Made by a program: the position numbers and the translations under genes
Notes under the pieces: model-generated
The model's database searches: none
The model's input: the letters and a program-made list of their open reading frames with translations, nothing else
What the model was told of the DNA's origin: nothing
In this document: piece by piece, positions 47,699-57,148 of the stretch
Position numbering within the stretch: the stretch's first letter is position 1
Layout of the letters: every line of letters starts with the position of its first letter
Assembly: GCF_026914185.1 (NCBI RefSeq)
Contig: NC_070564.1
Span: 5,952,001-6,016,000, forward strand
Origin: Puccinia triticina
Taxonomy: Eukaryota; Basidiomycota; Pucciniomycetes; Pucciniales; Pucciniaceae
Direction: 5' to 3'
Length of the DNA stretch: 64,000 nucleotides

Positions 47699-47775
47699 CC
47701 CCCATTTGGAGTGCCCAACCCGGCACTCCAGGCTGGTATGGAGCGAACACTCTGCCACGCCAAAACCAGCCCCCC

Positions 47776-48546
47776 CTCGATGGCCGGTCTGCGCCGGCCA
47801 TCGAGGGCAGTATGTACACTCGATGACCGGCACAGGCCGGCCATCGAGGGCAGTACACTCGATGATCGGCACAGGCCGGCCATCAAGGGCAGTACACTCG
47901 ATGACCGGCACAGGCCGGTCATCGAGCGGACACACCCCTCTCGATGACCGGCATAGACCGGTCATCGAGAGACACACCCCTCTCGATGACCGGCAAAGAC
48001 CGGTCATCGAGAGACACACTCCTCTCGATGACTGGCATAGACCGGTCATCGAGAGGATCCATCCATCTCGATGACCGGTTTGTACCGGTCATCAAGAGGA
48101 CACACCCCTCTTGATGACCGGCATAGACCGGTCATCGAGAGGATCCCGGTCATCGAGAGGACAGATCCCTCTTGATGACCGGGATAGGCCGGTCATCAAG
48201 AGGACACGCCCCTCTCGATGACCGGGACTGACCGGTCATCAAGAGGGATGTATCCTCTCGATGACCGGTCTATCCCGCTCATCGAAAGGATAGATCCATC
48301 TCAATGACCGGTACAGACCAGTCATCGAGAGGGATATATCCTCTCGATGACCGGTCTATGCCGGTCATCGAGAGGGATGGATCCTCTCGATGACCGGTCT
48401 ATGCCGGTCATCGAGAGGAATGGATCCTCTCGATGACCGGCCTGTGCCCGTCATCGAGTGTACTGCCCTCGATGACCGGCCTGTGGCCTGTGCCGGTCAT
48501 CGAGTGTACATACTGCCCTCGATCCCGGCGCAGACCGGCCATCGAG
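47776..48546. repeat. Array of 18 hairpin-forming units (palindromic minisatellite)
   Basis: Each unit is about 30 bases, near-palindromic (arms CTCGATGACCGG and CCGGTCATCGAG around a 6-base centre), separated by 9-13 base spacers. I count 18 units. The order of spacer types is mirrored about a centre near 48150, so the array is itself one large palindrome. Spacers are similar to one another, not unique. One unit (around 48120-48180) carries an extra half unit. Confidence 0.9.
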
Positions 48547-48725
48547 GGGGGGCTGGTTTTGGCGTGGCAGAGTGTTCGCTCCATACCAGCCTGGAGTGCC
48601 GGGTTGGACACTCCAAATGGGGGCTGGTTTTGGAGTGAACAATCCTCCACTCTTGGAGTGGTCCGCAGTTCACGCCTTTTTTGGCGTGCATCTGGCATTT
48701 TTTTGGCATGCCTAAAGCCCAACCC

Positions 48726-50174
48726 TTAATTTTCACTCAATTATCATTTGAAGCAAATTCAAAGCTAATTTTTAGTTTTGCGCCTGAGGTGTGTGTTTTT
48801 CTGTCTCATCCTTGGACCTCTACCTCTCATCTCCATCCTAGATCAAACTTGTTTTTTTATGTCTTTGTCTTCTTTTTATGCAATCAATCTTCTCTCCATT
48901 TTTTTTCTTTGGTGGATGGGCTGCCCGCTTTACCTGTCTATCTCTAAGCCCGCCCAAGTCGCCGGCGAGCTGCCCGTAGAAAGGGTTTGGGCTAGACTGT
49001 TATGAGCCGTAGCGTGGGCTCTGCAGCACAGACTCACATGCACATAGACTACATGTACATGTCATGGACCATACTCAAGGTTTGAGAGGCTGGAGATCCA
49101 AGCTTCTTCCTCATCCTGCAATCTACCATCTTGGATCCAGAACCCCCAGACTCCATCTTCCTCTCCATAGAACAGACCATAACATATTGCAGGATCTACT
49201 CTACGGAGACAAAGACCAAGAACCAGATTCCTCCACCTCCAAAAAACTTGAACATCCCGACTCCAAAACCTTGAATATCTTGCACTCCGCTCTCAGAAAC
49301 CCAACTCCATTCTTAGAGACCTTGAATATACCGCTCCAACGTCACACAGCAATACAATGGACGCCTCCAAAGCCGCCAAAATCTGACAACAACTGGCCAA
49401 CATCACCAAGAAGGCCAACAAAGAAGAGAAAAAACACTGTGAGAACTCCTTTGGGACGTGTGGAAGTTCTGTGAGGGGGAGATAACAAATATAATATTGC
49501 AGTTAAGCAATATTTATGTTACAGGTGGTTTGAAGGACCAGCCCCTCTATTGTACTACACAAGGATTGTGACAACAAAATTTATTTATTGTTGTGGCAAA
49601 ACCTTGATAGAGATCACTATGTGCAGTAGTCTCTATCAGACTTAGATCAAACAATGCAGATGATGTGAAATGACAAAATCTATTTAAGAAGCTGATTATG
49701 ATCACAGGTGTTGGGTGAGTGGATGTTTGAGATCACACTGTTAAATGAATGAGTGACTGGTTGGTTGGTGGCTGCTATTCACAGGCTGAATTCAGATGAG
49801 GGGGGAGGAAGGGCTCCTTATTTAGCCTATTCACAAGGCGGCCGGCTTATGGTTCTAGCCCTAAGTCTAATTGCATATGCATACAAATATGGCCAACTTG
49901 TGGTTATAGCCCTAACTGTAATTGAATACATATGCACAAAAAAAGGCCCAGTTGTGGTTGGCTTTAAAACCATATTATGTACTACCAATGTACTACTATA
50001 CTATGTACTTATGTTGGATGAAAACTATTTAAACAAAATAACTTTTGACTGAGTGGAGCTATCCTAGTGGTTCAAGTGAGTGACTAGGGGTTAAATGACC
50101 TGTAGAATCTAATTATGCAATAATAAATCTAAGAATATACCTCCTTCTCATATTCAGCCATCACTTTATGTAAT
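48726..50174. other. Region of transposon debris without a supported gene
   Basis: An open frame at 49064-49474 has no recognised motif. A purine-rich stretch (GTGAGGGGGAGA) at about 49472-49483 followed by AACAAATATAA could be the polypurine tract and LTR start of a lost retroelement, but no partner LTR was found. A short inverted repeat (TAGAGATC ... CTCTATCA) lies near 49610. The 5' LTR of the gypsy element downstream was not identified. Confidence 0.35.
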
Positions 50175-51122
50175 TTGATACTTGAAACAGATTTGGCACA
50201 CCACAACACCGTCAGGCCAAGGCCAATTTGGAGGACGCACTCCGCAAGCAGAACCCAACCCCCCCCCCCCCTACCAACCACCGGAGCGGAGGTAGCCACA
50301 ACCAAGGCCCCCAAGGTTGCCCAACCCAACAAGTTCAATGGGGAACACAGAACAGCGGCGGAGACGTTCGCCAGGCAGGTCGCCATCTACATGACCTTGA
50401 ACAAGGCCTTTTTCCCAAACAACTCAACACAAACCTTATTCGTGTCCTTGTACATGACCGGAACCGTGGGCGTATGGGCCGCCCTGTTCCTTGACCAGGC
50501 GGCAGCGGACCCACCCACCCTGACCTACGCGGAGTTCACGGCATCCTTCTGGGCCATGTTTTTTGACCCGGAAAAGAAGACAAAGGCGGAACAAGCCCTC
50601 CAAGCGCTGAAGCAGACCGGTTCCGTGGTGGACTACACCCACTCCTTTGTCCAGCATACTTCCGCAGCGGGATGGGAAATCCCCACCCTGATCTGCCAGT
50701 ACCGCCAGGGCCTGAAGCGGGACATCCAGATGGGGCTCATAATTTCCCGCACCACATTTGCAACTGTTAATGAGGTTACTAGCTTGGCACTAGAGCTTGT
50801 CACGGCGATGAGCAGAGCAGAGACCGGAACAGCGCCAACCAAACAGAAGATTGGCCCCAACGCTATGGACCTATTGGTGTTAAACAGACGACTCTCCGAC
50901 TCTGAGAAGGCCCGGATGATGCAGGAAGGACTCTGTTTCCAATGCGGAGTGCAGGGCCACATATCCCGCAACTGTCCCACCAAGAAGGGAAAAGACCCTG
51001 GAAACGCCAGGATTGTGGCAATGGAGGATCAGATTGGCCAACTAGTGGAAGGGATGGCGGCAATAGGCGGAGGGAAAAAAGGCTGGGCCAACTTGTCAAA
51101 AAATGGAGGTGCTCAGGAATGA
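50175..51122 (+). CDS. Ty3/gypsy Gag protein
   Basis: The frame is open for 315 residues and ends at TGA 51120-51122. It shows a retrotransposon Gag core (FARQVAIYMTLNKAFF, ASFWAMFFDP) and a CCHC zinc knuckle (CFQCGVQGHISRNC) near residue 265. Gag packages element RNA. No ATG is found in frame before the conserved part, so the N-terminus is uncertain or damaged. The pol frame overlaps its end by about 20 bases in the +1 frame, consistent with translational frameshifting. Confidence 0.82.
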   Translation: MILETDLAHHNTVRPRPIWRTHSASRTQPPPPLPTTGAEVATTKAPKVAQPNKFNGEHRTAAETFARQVAIYMTLNKAFFPNNSTQTLFVSLYMTGTVGVWAALFLDQAAADPPTLTYAEFTASFWAMFFDPEKKTKAEQALQALKQTGSVVDYTHSFVQHTSAAGWEIPTLICQYRQGLKRDIQMGLIISRTTFATVNEVTSLALELVTAMSRAETGTAPTKQKIGPNAMDLLVLNRRLSDSEKARMMQEGLCFQCGVQGHISRNCPTKKGKDPGNARIVAMEDQIGQLVEGMAAIGGGKKGWANLSKNGGAQE

Positions 51123-51679
51123 AGGTTGTGCCTTTCCTGACGTGGCGGAGTTGTCTTGTAGTATTAGTGCTAGTCAAACTTTAAACAGAGATGAAATTGA
51201 TCCCCAATGTTTTATCTCTTGCACCATCACAACTCCCAGAGCCACACCCCAGAATCCCTTTCCCCCTGCCTCCTTCTTGATTGATTCCGGAGCAACCCAC
51301 GATGTGTTGAGTGAATCCTACGCTGCCCCGGCGGGATTACTCCGCAACACCATCGCCTCAAGGCGGACCGTCTCAGGATTTGATGGATCCACATCCCAAG
51401 TGGCATATTAGATTGACCTGACTCTGAATGAAGAACCCCGCCCTTCAAAATTCATCATTACCCGACTGAAAGACATGTACAATGGCATCCTTGGGCTGCC
51501 ATGGATCCGCAAACACGGACACCAAATCGACTGGACCACCTGCACCCTCCGCCCCAACCACTCCAACATTGCAACTGCCTCTGCATTTTTTTCCACTCCA
51601 AAAACATCCTCCACAGAGGGCCAAGGGCCCATGATGGGGAAATCTAGGATTTGTGACAAGGGGGTGTGTGTTTTACCGC

Positions 51680-52680
51680 TGTGGTAAGCCAATCCTGATC
51701 TACCCAGAAAACCAGCAACCATAAATCACAAGGCTGTCACACCTCAAGACTAAATCTCATACCTCTGCCCCCCTTGTCAGCAAAGCCCAAGGCCCTCAAC
51801 ATCCCCACTCAATGGTCATACCCTGGATAATAGTATTTCCTATTCCCACACTCCCCCTCTCTTGGGTAAACCCTCTCCCTACTCTCAAACATCTACCCAG
51901 TTCACATGTTACCCCCTTCTTCTAGTATTTCCTTAGAACCATGTGCTCAAAGATGTATAAGCAACCTTGAAACCCTTCACCCTCCAAACCCAACATGATA
52001 CACATTATACTAGACATAGCCCCAAACACCACCTAGATTATTACTTCCTGAAACACTTCATGAAACACCTGACTCCTCCTATCTTAGATCCTTAGATTAC
52101 TTCTTCCTGAAACACTTCCTGAAACACCTAACTCCTCCTATCTTAGATCATAGAATATTCTACCCCTGTTATGTCTCACACATCCCCTCCTCTAACTAGG
52201 AAGATTGCACCATAGCCCCCAGAAGATGGCATCATCCCCACCCACTATTACACCATCATGTGACTCCTTGACCCACTACTCTGACCACATGGCTGTTTCA
52301 TCCTATAGAAGTAGAATGTTCTATGCTTCCCTCCAGTTTATCCTTGTTTCCTCATGGCTCCTCTTTCTTGTGTATATAAACCGGGTTGTTTTCCTCTTCA
52401 TTTGTTCCCCATCATATCCTGTCAAAGTAATTCAGATCACTGGTCACCTATCATTAGCCTTGCTTATGCCAATAAATCAGATTGGACAAGCTTGTTATCT
52501 GTGTAAAAAATATTAGATTAGTAGAAAAGTAACCCTCAAGACATATCTCAAGAATCCTCTATAGCCACACCTTTCCATAAGAGTCCACACTCTTATATCT
52601 TTTTCTTTTTCCCAGAGAGGCAGCCCATTAAAGCACCAATTCCCTCTCAAGCTCTATACATCCCAAAGAGTAGTTCCACA
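51680..52680 (+). repeat. Solo LTR, 1001 bases, in gypsy pol
   Basis: It starts TGTGGTAAGCC and ends GTTCCACA, with CCGC duplicated on both sides (51676-51679 and 52681-52684). It holds TATATAAA at 52373-52380 and AATAAA near 52471, as expected of LTR promoter and polyadenylation signals. A duplicated copy of the same pol segment (near 52940) shows the empty site. Confidence 0.78.
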
Positions 52681-53541
52681 CCGCCCCCGCAATGTGAGTT
52701 CTATAGACTACCCTCATCCATACTCCCTGAAACGGCTGGCAAGCTTGTTTTCCCCGTAGATAGTACTCCACACCCCGACTGGAATCCTGCCCCTCCACAA
52801 CCTGAATGGAACCCCGCCAACCCCGCCAACAATTTTGCTGCCGCTTTGGCGGTATTTTCCACTCCGCAAACATTCTCAACAGAGGGCCAAGGTCCCATGA
52901 TGGGGAAAGCTAGGATTTGTGTTGGGGGGGGGGGGTGTATTTTACCGCCCCCGCAATGTGAGTCCGATAAAGTTTCTCCAAAATCATTCTCCGAAGAAGC
53001 TGGCAAGCCCCTTTCTCTCCTAGAACATTACACCACAGAGATTAGCGCCACCAAAACATTGTGGTTGACCTCTTCCCGGCTAGCGGTGGCAGGAAAGGCC
53101 GCTATTGCAGCGCGGACCACCAAAGAACTAGTCCCACAGTGCTACCATTGATTCATTGACATGTTCCGAAAATCCAGGGCTAAGAGCCTACCTCCACAAA
53201 GAAAATATGAATTTTGTGTTTACCTAGTCCCCAGAGCCACACCACAAGCAAGCTGGATCATTCCACTTTCACCAGCGGAGAACAAGGCACTTGACAAACT
53301 GATTGCGGAAGGACTGGCCAGTGGAACAATCCAGCAAACCACATCACCATGGGCAGCCCCAGTTCTATTCACCAGGAAGAAGGACGGAAACCTCCACCCC
53401 TGTTTTGACTACCAAAAACTCAACGCGCTGATAGTGAAGAACCGCTATCCCCTTCCACTGAACATGGACCTGGTTGCCAGCCTGCTAAACGCCGACACCT
53501 TCACAAAACTAGACCTCTGCAACACCTGCGGAAACCTCCGT

Positions 53542-54529
53542 TGTGGTAGACGGAAAAGTGGAAAAATAAAAACTTTTTCCTATGCCACATAATTACTCAT
53601 ACTAGGACTCAAGATACCATCAAATGGACCCCAGAAATGGATTCTACGGCCAATTTCACCGCTAGTCACCACTGGAAGCACCCCTTGACCCCCTCTAGTG
53701 TGGAAGTTACACCTCATGGACATCTATCACACGGCCAGCCCCAGTAACCCAGCTGTCACCTGCCTCAACCCAAGTTTCACAGTAGTACACATATACACAT
53801 CACAGGATACAAACATACATCTCCCTGTCCGGCTACACTCATTACATATTAACTACATACACTCCTTTATATACATAATATGACATCATTTACACTGTTT
53901 CTGCAGCCTCAGACTTTGTGTATACACTAATTCCCCCTGTATGACAGCTCATGCAGTCTACTGTCACCTCATGCATGCGTTAGAATTTTCTGTTGTATAT
54001 TCTTACATCATGTATGCACCCCTGGCATGTTTAGAATGTTCTGTTGTATATTCTGACACCATTCATGCGCCCCTGAGGGGTTATGACATCATTTGTATCT
54101 ACTCCCACCAGCTAAAATCCCTCACCCTGTTGTCTAGATTAGCTGAAACCCTAACCCACAAGCCCCTTTGGGGCTCCACTTTTGTCTATAAAAGGAGCTC
54201 TCTCCACCCCCAGTGGCCTGCTCCCCAGTTCCTCACCCGGAACTCACAAGTCACCCAACACTCATCCACACTCAAATCCTAAAACCCTTATAACAATAAA
54301 TCAACCCTTATAACAACAATTCAACCCTTATAACAAAGTAATTAAAACACTTACATGTTGCCAGTCAAACAGATTTCATCTGGAACAGACCAGACCTATC
54401 ACTTGATAAAACTTGCCAAGCTGAGCTTGGTGGGTCTTGTTGACTGATAACAGAAGGGCAGAGCTTGCAACTCCATCATACCCTTCACCATTCAGCAAAA
54501 GGGTTTCATTACCACTTTTGAGTCTCACA
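53542..54529 (+). repeat. Solo LTR, 988 bases, in the reverse transcriptase region
   Basis: It starts TGTGGTAGACGG and ends GAGTCTCACA, with CCGT duplicated (53538-53541 and 54530-54533). A TATA box (TATAAAAGG, 54187-54195) and AATAAA near 54295 are present. Reverse-transcriptase coding resumes in frame right after it. Apart from the shared TGTGGTA and CACA termini it differs from the LTR at 51680. Confidence 0.78.
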
Positions 54530-55604
54530 CCGTGTGGCGGAGGGAGATGAGGATAAGCTAGCTTTCATCTGCAAGGCGGGGCAATTTGCTCCGCTCACTA
54601 TGCCATGTGGACCCACAGGAGCGCCAGGATACTTGCAATACTTCATGCAAGACATTTTCCTTGGACAAATTGGAAAGGGCACCGCCACGTACCTGGATGG
54701 CATTATGGTGTACACACAGAAAGGTTACAATCACATGGCAGCCGTTAAGGGAATTCTGGAGACCCTGGGCAAGCATTGATTATGGCTGAAACCAGAGAAA
54801 TGTGAATTTTCACAACCAGAGGTGGAATATCTTGGCCTCATAATTGTGTGTAACTGGATTAGGATGGACCCCACAAAAGTGAAGGCAGTGAAGGAGTGGC
54901 CTGCACTGCGGAAAGTTACGGAACTCCAGCGGTTCATTGGATTCTCAAAATTTTACCGCTGGTTCATTGTCCACTTTTTGGGGAAGACCAGACCCTTACA
55001 CAACCTGACCAAAGCAAAAAACCCCTTTGTTTGGGACAACAAATGTAACTCCGTGTTTGAATGCCTGAAGACCACCTTCACCTCCGCTTTGATACTCAAG
55101 ATTGAGGACCCGTACAAGCTGTTTATTTTGGAATGCAACTGCTCCGACTTTGCGCTTGGAGCATTTCTGTCTCAAGTCTGCAACAAAGACAAAGAACTCC
55201 ACCCCGTCGCTTACTTATCCCAATCATTGGCGCAGGCGGAGAAGAACTATGAGATTTTTGACAAGGAACTTTTGGCCATTGTTGCCGCTTTCAAAGAGTG
55301 GTGGCAGTACCTTGAGGGAAACCCGCACCGCCTGACCGCCATTGTTTACACCAATCACCGGAACCTAGAAAGCTTCATGACCACCAAGGAGCTCACTCAA
55401 AGACAGGCGCGGTGGGCGGAGACCATGGGTTGCTTTGATTTCCAAAATCATCTTCCGCACGGGCCGCCAAGCCACCAAACCCAATGCTCTTTTGAGAAGA
55501 CCGGACCTAGCCCCCGCCCCTGGCGAGAAACTGACCTTAGGGCAGCTGCTGAAGCCCAACAACATCATGCAGCGGACCTTTGCGGCAACAGTGGTTCAGC
55601 TATG

Positions 55605-56065
55605 CTACCATAGCTGTTGGCGTAGCGTAGTGCAGCGCAAATGCACCATTTTTTGGCGTAGTGTTAGCGCAATTGCGTGCATCTGCGCTAACGCTACGCG
55701 CACAGGGTGCAAAGCTATTTTAGCTTTTAGCGTAGCGTTAGCCCAGATTTGCGCAATGGCGCTAACGCTAAGCACGCAGGGCGCAAAAGAGCGTACGCTA
55801 CGCTGCGCTACAGCGCTTTTTTGAGGCAAAAGAGGCTTTTTTTCCGCTAAAAGCGCCTTAGCGCAACGTAGCGCAGCGCAGCGGCTGTAGTGTAGCGCTA
55901 ACGCTAAACAAAAATTGGCGTGCTGTTAGCGCTGCTGAAAATTAGCACAGCGTAGCGGCGCTAACAGCGAGCTAAAGCTATTCAAAAAAGGCCAGCAATT
56001 TTTCCCGCTACGCTAAACATTAGGGCTAAAATAGCGTAGTTTAGCGTAGTGGCCCACTGTTGCTA
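55605..56065. mobile_element. MITE-like element rich in GCGTAGCG repeats
   Basis: Short GCGTAGCG/CGCTACGC and GCGCTAACGC strings fill this stretch. Its right end (CCCACTGTTG) resembles that of the hAT-like MITE at 37066-37552, and both have the same interior style, so they are probably one superfamily. The left end is less clear and no clean 8-base duplication was found. It truncates the gypsy pol frame. Confidence 0.55.
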
Positions 56066-56167
56066 CTGTGCACCCATTTTGACCGGTGTCCCACTGCAAA
56101 AAAAAGAAAAAAAAGTTCAACTGCTCACAGTTGAAATGCAGCATAGTGGATTAATTCCTGTCACCTA

Positions 56168-56540
56168 AGAGCATCCTTATAACCAGTCAAGCTAAGATTG
56201 TGAAAGTTGTGAATCATCACTATTGCTAGCCAGAGTAGCAAGAGTGATATCAAGTGTACTGGTAGCTAGTGAAGCATTGAGTTCAGTTTTGTGAATGGCT
56301 GATGGCAGTTAGCTTGCAAGCTAAATGTTGCTAAATGTATCAACAGTTAGCTTGCAAGCTAAATGTTGCTAAATGTAGCAACAGTTAGCTGGAATCAGAG
56401 CTTTCAGCTAATTTAGCTTGGGCTTAGCAGGCTTATCTCAGCCTGGTGTGGTTGAATCTGGTAGCTAACCTTGGTGTGGTTGAATCTGGTAGCTAACCTA
56501 GTTAGCTGCCAGCCAAACTAGCCACTGGTAAGGATTCTCT
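56168..56540. repeat. MITE-like inverted repeat
   Basis: AGAGCATCCTTATAACCAGT near 56168 resembles the inverse of 56540 (AGAGAATCCTTACCAGTGGC). The interior carries tandem copies of TTAGCTTGCAAGCTAAATG near 56300-56375 and a duplicated GGTGTGGTTGAATCTGGTAG near 56440. No gene and no certain target duplication. Confidence 0.5.
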
Positions 56541-56974
56541 AAATGGATAGACTGTGTGTTTGTACTACCTGAGTAACTGGATCTGTGGCTGATATGCCCC
56601 ATGTGCCAATTGAACAAGGTACCTCCAACCCTCACTCAAATGCCAGGGAATGGGTGCTATTAGCCCCAAATATGAAAAAAGGTATGGCCATAATGCCAAG
56701 ATGCTATACTTCATGCCAAAGGTCAGCATGTTAATTGGCTTGATGGTTTAGGAGTTACAAGGGTCTGAGTTGCAAAAAGGCAAAAAAAGCCACAACAAGC
56801 CACAGCTCTCAGGCCATGGCTGGGACTTTACTCACAAGCCCCTCTTTCAGAGGCTTGCTTTGCAAGGCACCTTTGGTGCGCTGGGTCCCTTGGCACCTGA
56901 AACAAGAGGATTTTGCTAAAGCATTACAGGCAATTGTGGGAGGAATTGGAAGCAGTGGTCCTGAAATGATTTGT
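56541..56974. other. Dispersed-repeat fragments, no gene
   Basis: Bases 56690-56790 and 56845-56925 resemble the region 31500-31995 in part inverted order. No coding region is supported. Confidence 0.4.
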
Positions 56975-57148
56975 GGTGTTCAAAATTGATTTTCAAACCA
57001 CTTTCTACATAAAATCATAAGATCTACATGTCCGAACTTTTGATGGGGTGAAATTTGAGGGTTCTCTTCATTTCAAGTGCCTCTCAAAACTTTGACAAAT
57101 CTTATGATTTTATGCAAAATGATATTCAAAAATCAATTTTGAACACCC
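56975..57148. repeat. Imperfect hairpin, 174 bases
   Basis: The left arm GGTGTTCAAAATTGATTTT and following ATAAAATCATAAGAT pair with the right arm ATCTTATGATTTTAT and AAATCAATTTTGAACACC. The loop is about 65 bases. It has the form of a small MITE or foldback fragment; no target duplication was identified. Confidence 0.65.

Larger units (their letters stand above)
47341..48725. mobile_element. Foldback non-autonomous relative of MULE 2
   Basis: Ends GGGTCAGGCTTTAGGCAC (47341) and the inverse of 48725 (GGGTTGGGCTTTAGGCAT) belong to the MULE 2 terminal family. The arms stay inverted for about 200 bases and run into a palindromic core (47776-48546), so nearly the whole element can fold on itself. 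The left arm is interrupted by a solo LTR (47456-47698). No target duplication is visible (TCTGTGTTT against TTAATTTTC) and there is no gene. Confidence 0.82.
51103..55600 (+). pseudogene. Ty3/gypsy pol remnant: protease, reverse transcriptase, RNase H
   Basis: Protease (LIDSGATHDVLSES) and reverse transcriptase (PLSPAENKALDKLI, then after an insertion TYLDGIMVYTQKG) are followed by RNase H (FILECNCSDFALGAFLSQ, NYEIFDKELLAIV). Stops: TAG 51409-51411, TGA 53149-53151 and TGA 54777-54779. One extra base near 55440 shifts the frame. Two solo LTRs (51680-52680 and 53542-54529) interrupt it; removing each with its 4-base duplication restores the frame. A coding segment is duplicated (51580-51680 plus 52681-52745 against 52846-53010). 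The frame stops at the repeat starting about 55605, so integrase and the 3' LTR are absent. Confidence 0.85.

Noticed and set aside
47776..48546. CRISPR-like array (about 30-base repeats with short spacers)
   Set aside because: The units are full palindromes, spacers are only 9-13 bases and alike, the array is mirrored about its centre, and the context is a eukaryotic transposon.
49064..49474. A 136-codon open frame upstream of the gypsy element
   Set aside because: No retrotransposon motif could be recognised; the nearby purine tract alone is not enough to call an element.
50048..50110. tRNA gene or tRNA-derived SINE (TAGTGGTTCAAG ... GGGGTTAAATGACC)
   Set aside because: The strings resemble A and B boxes only loosely, no cloverleaf can be drawn and no poly-A or terminator follows.
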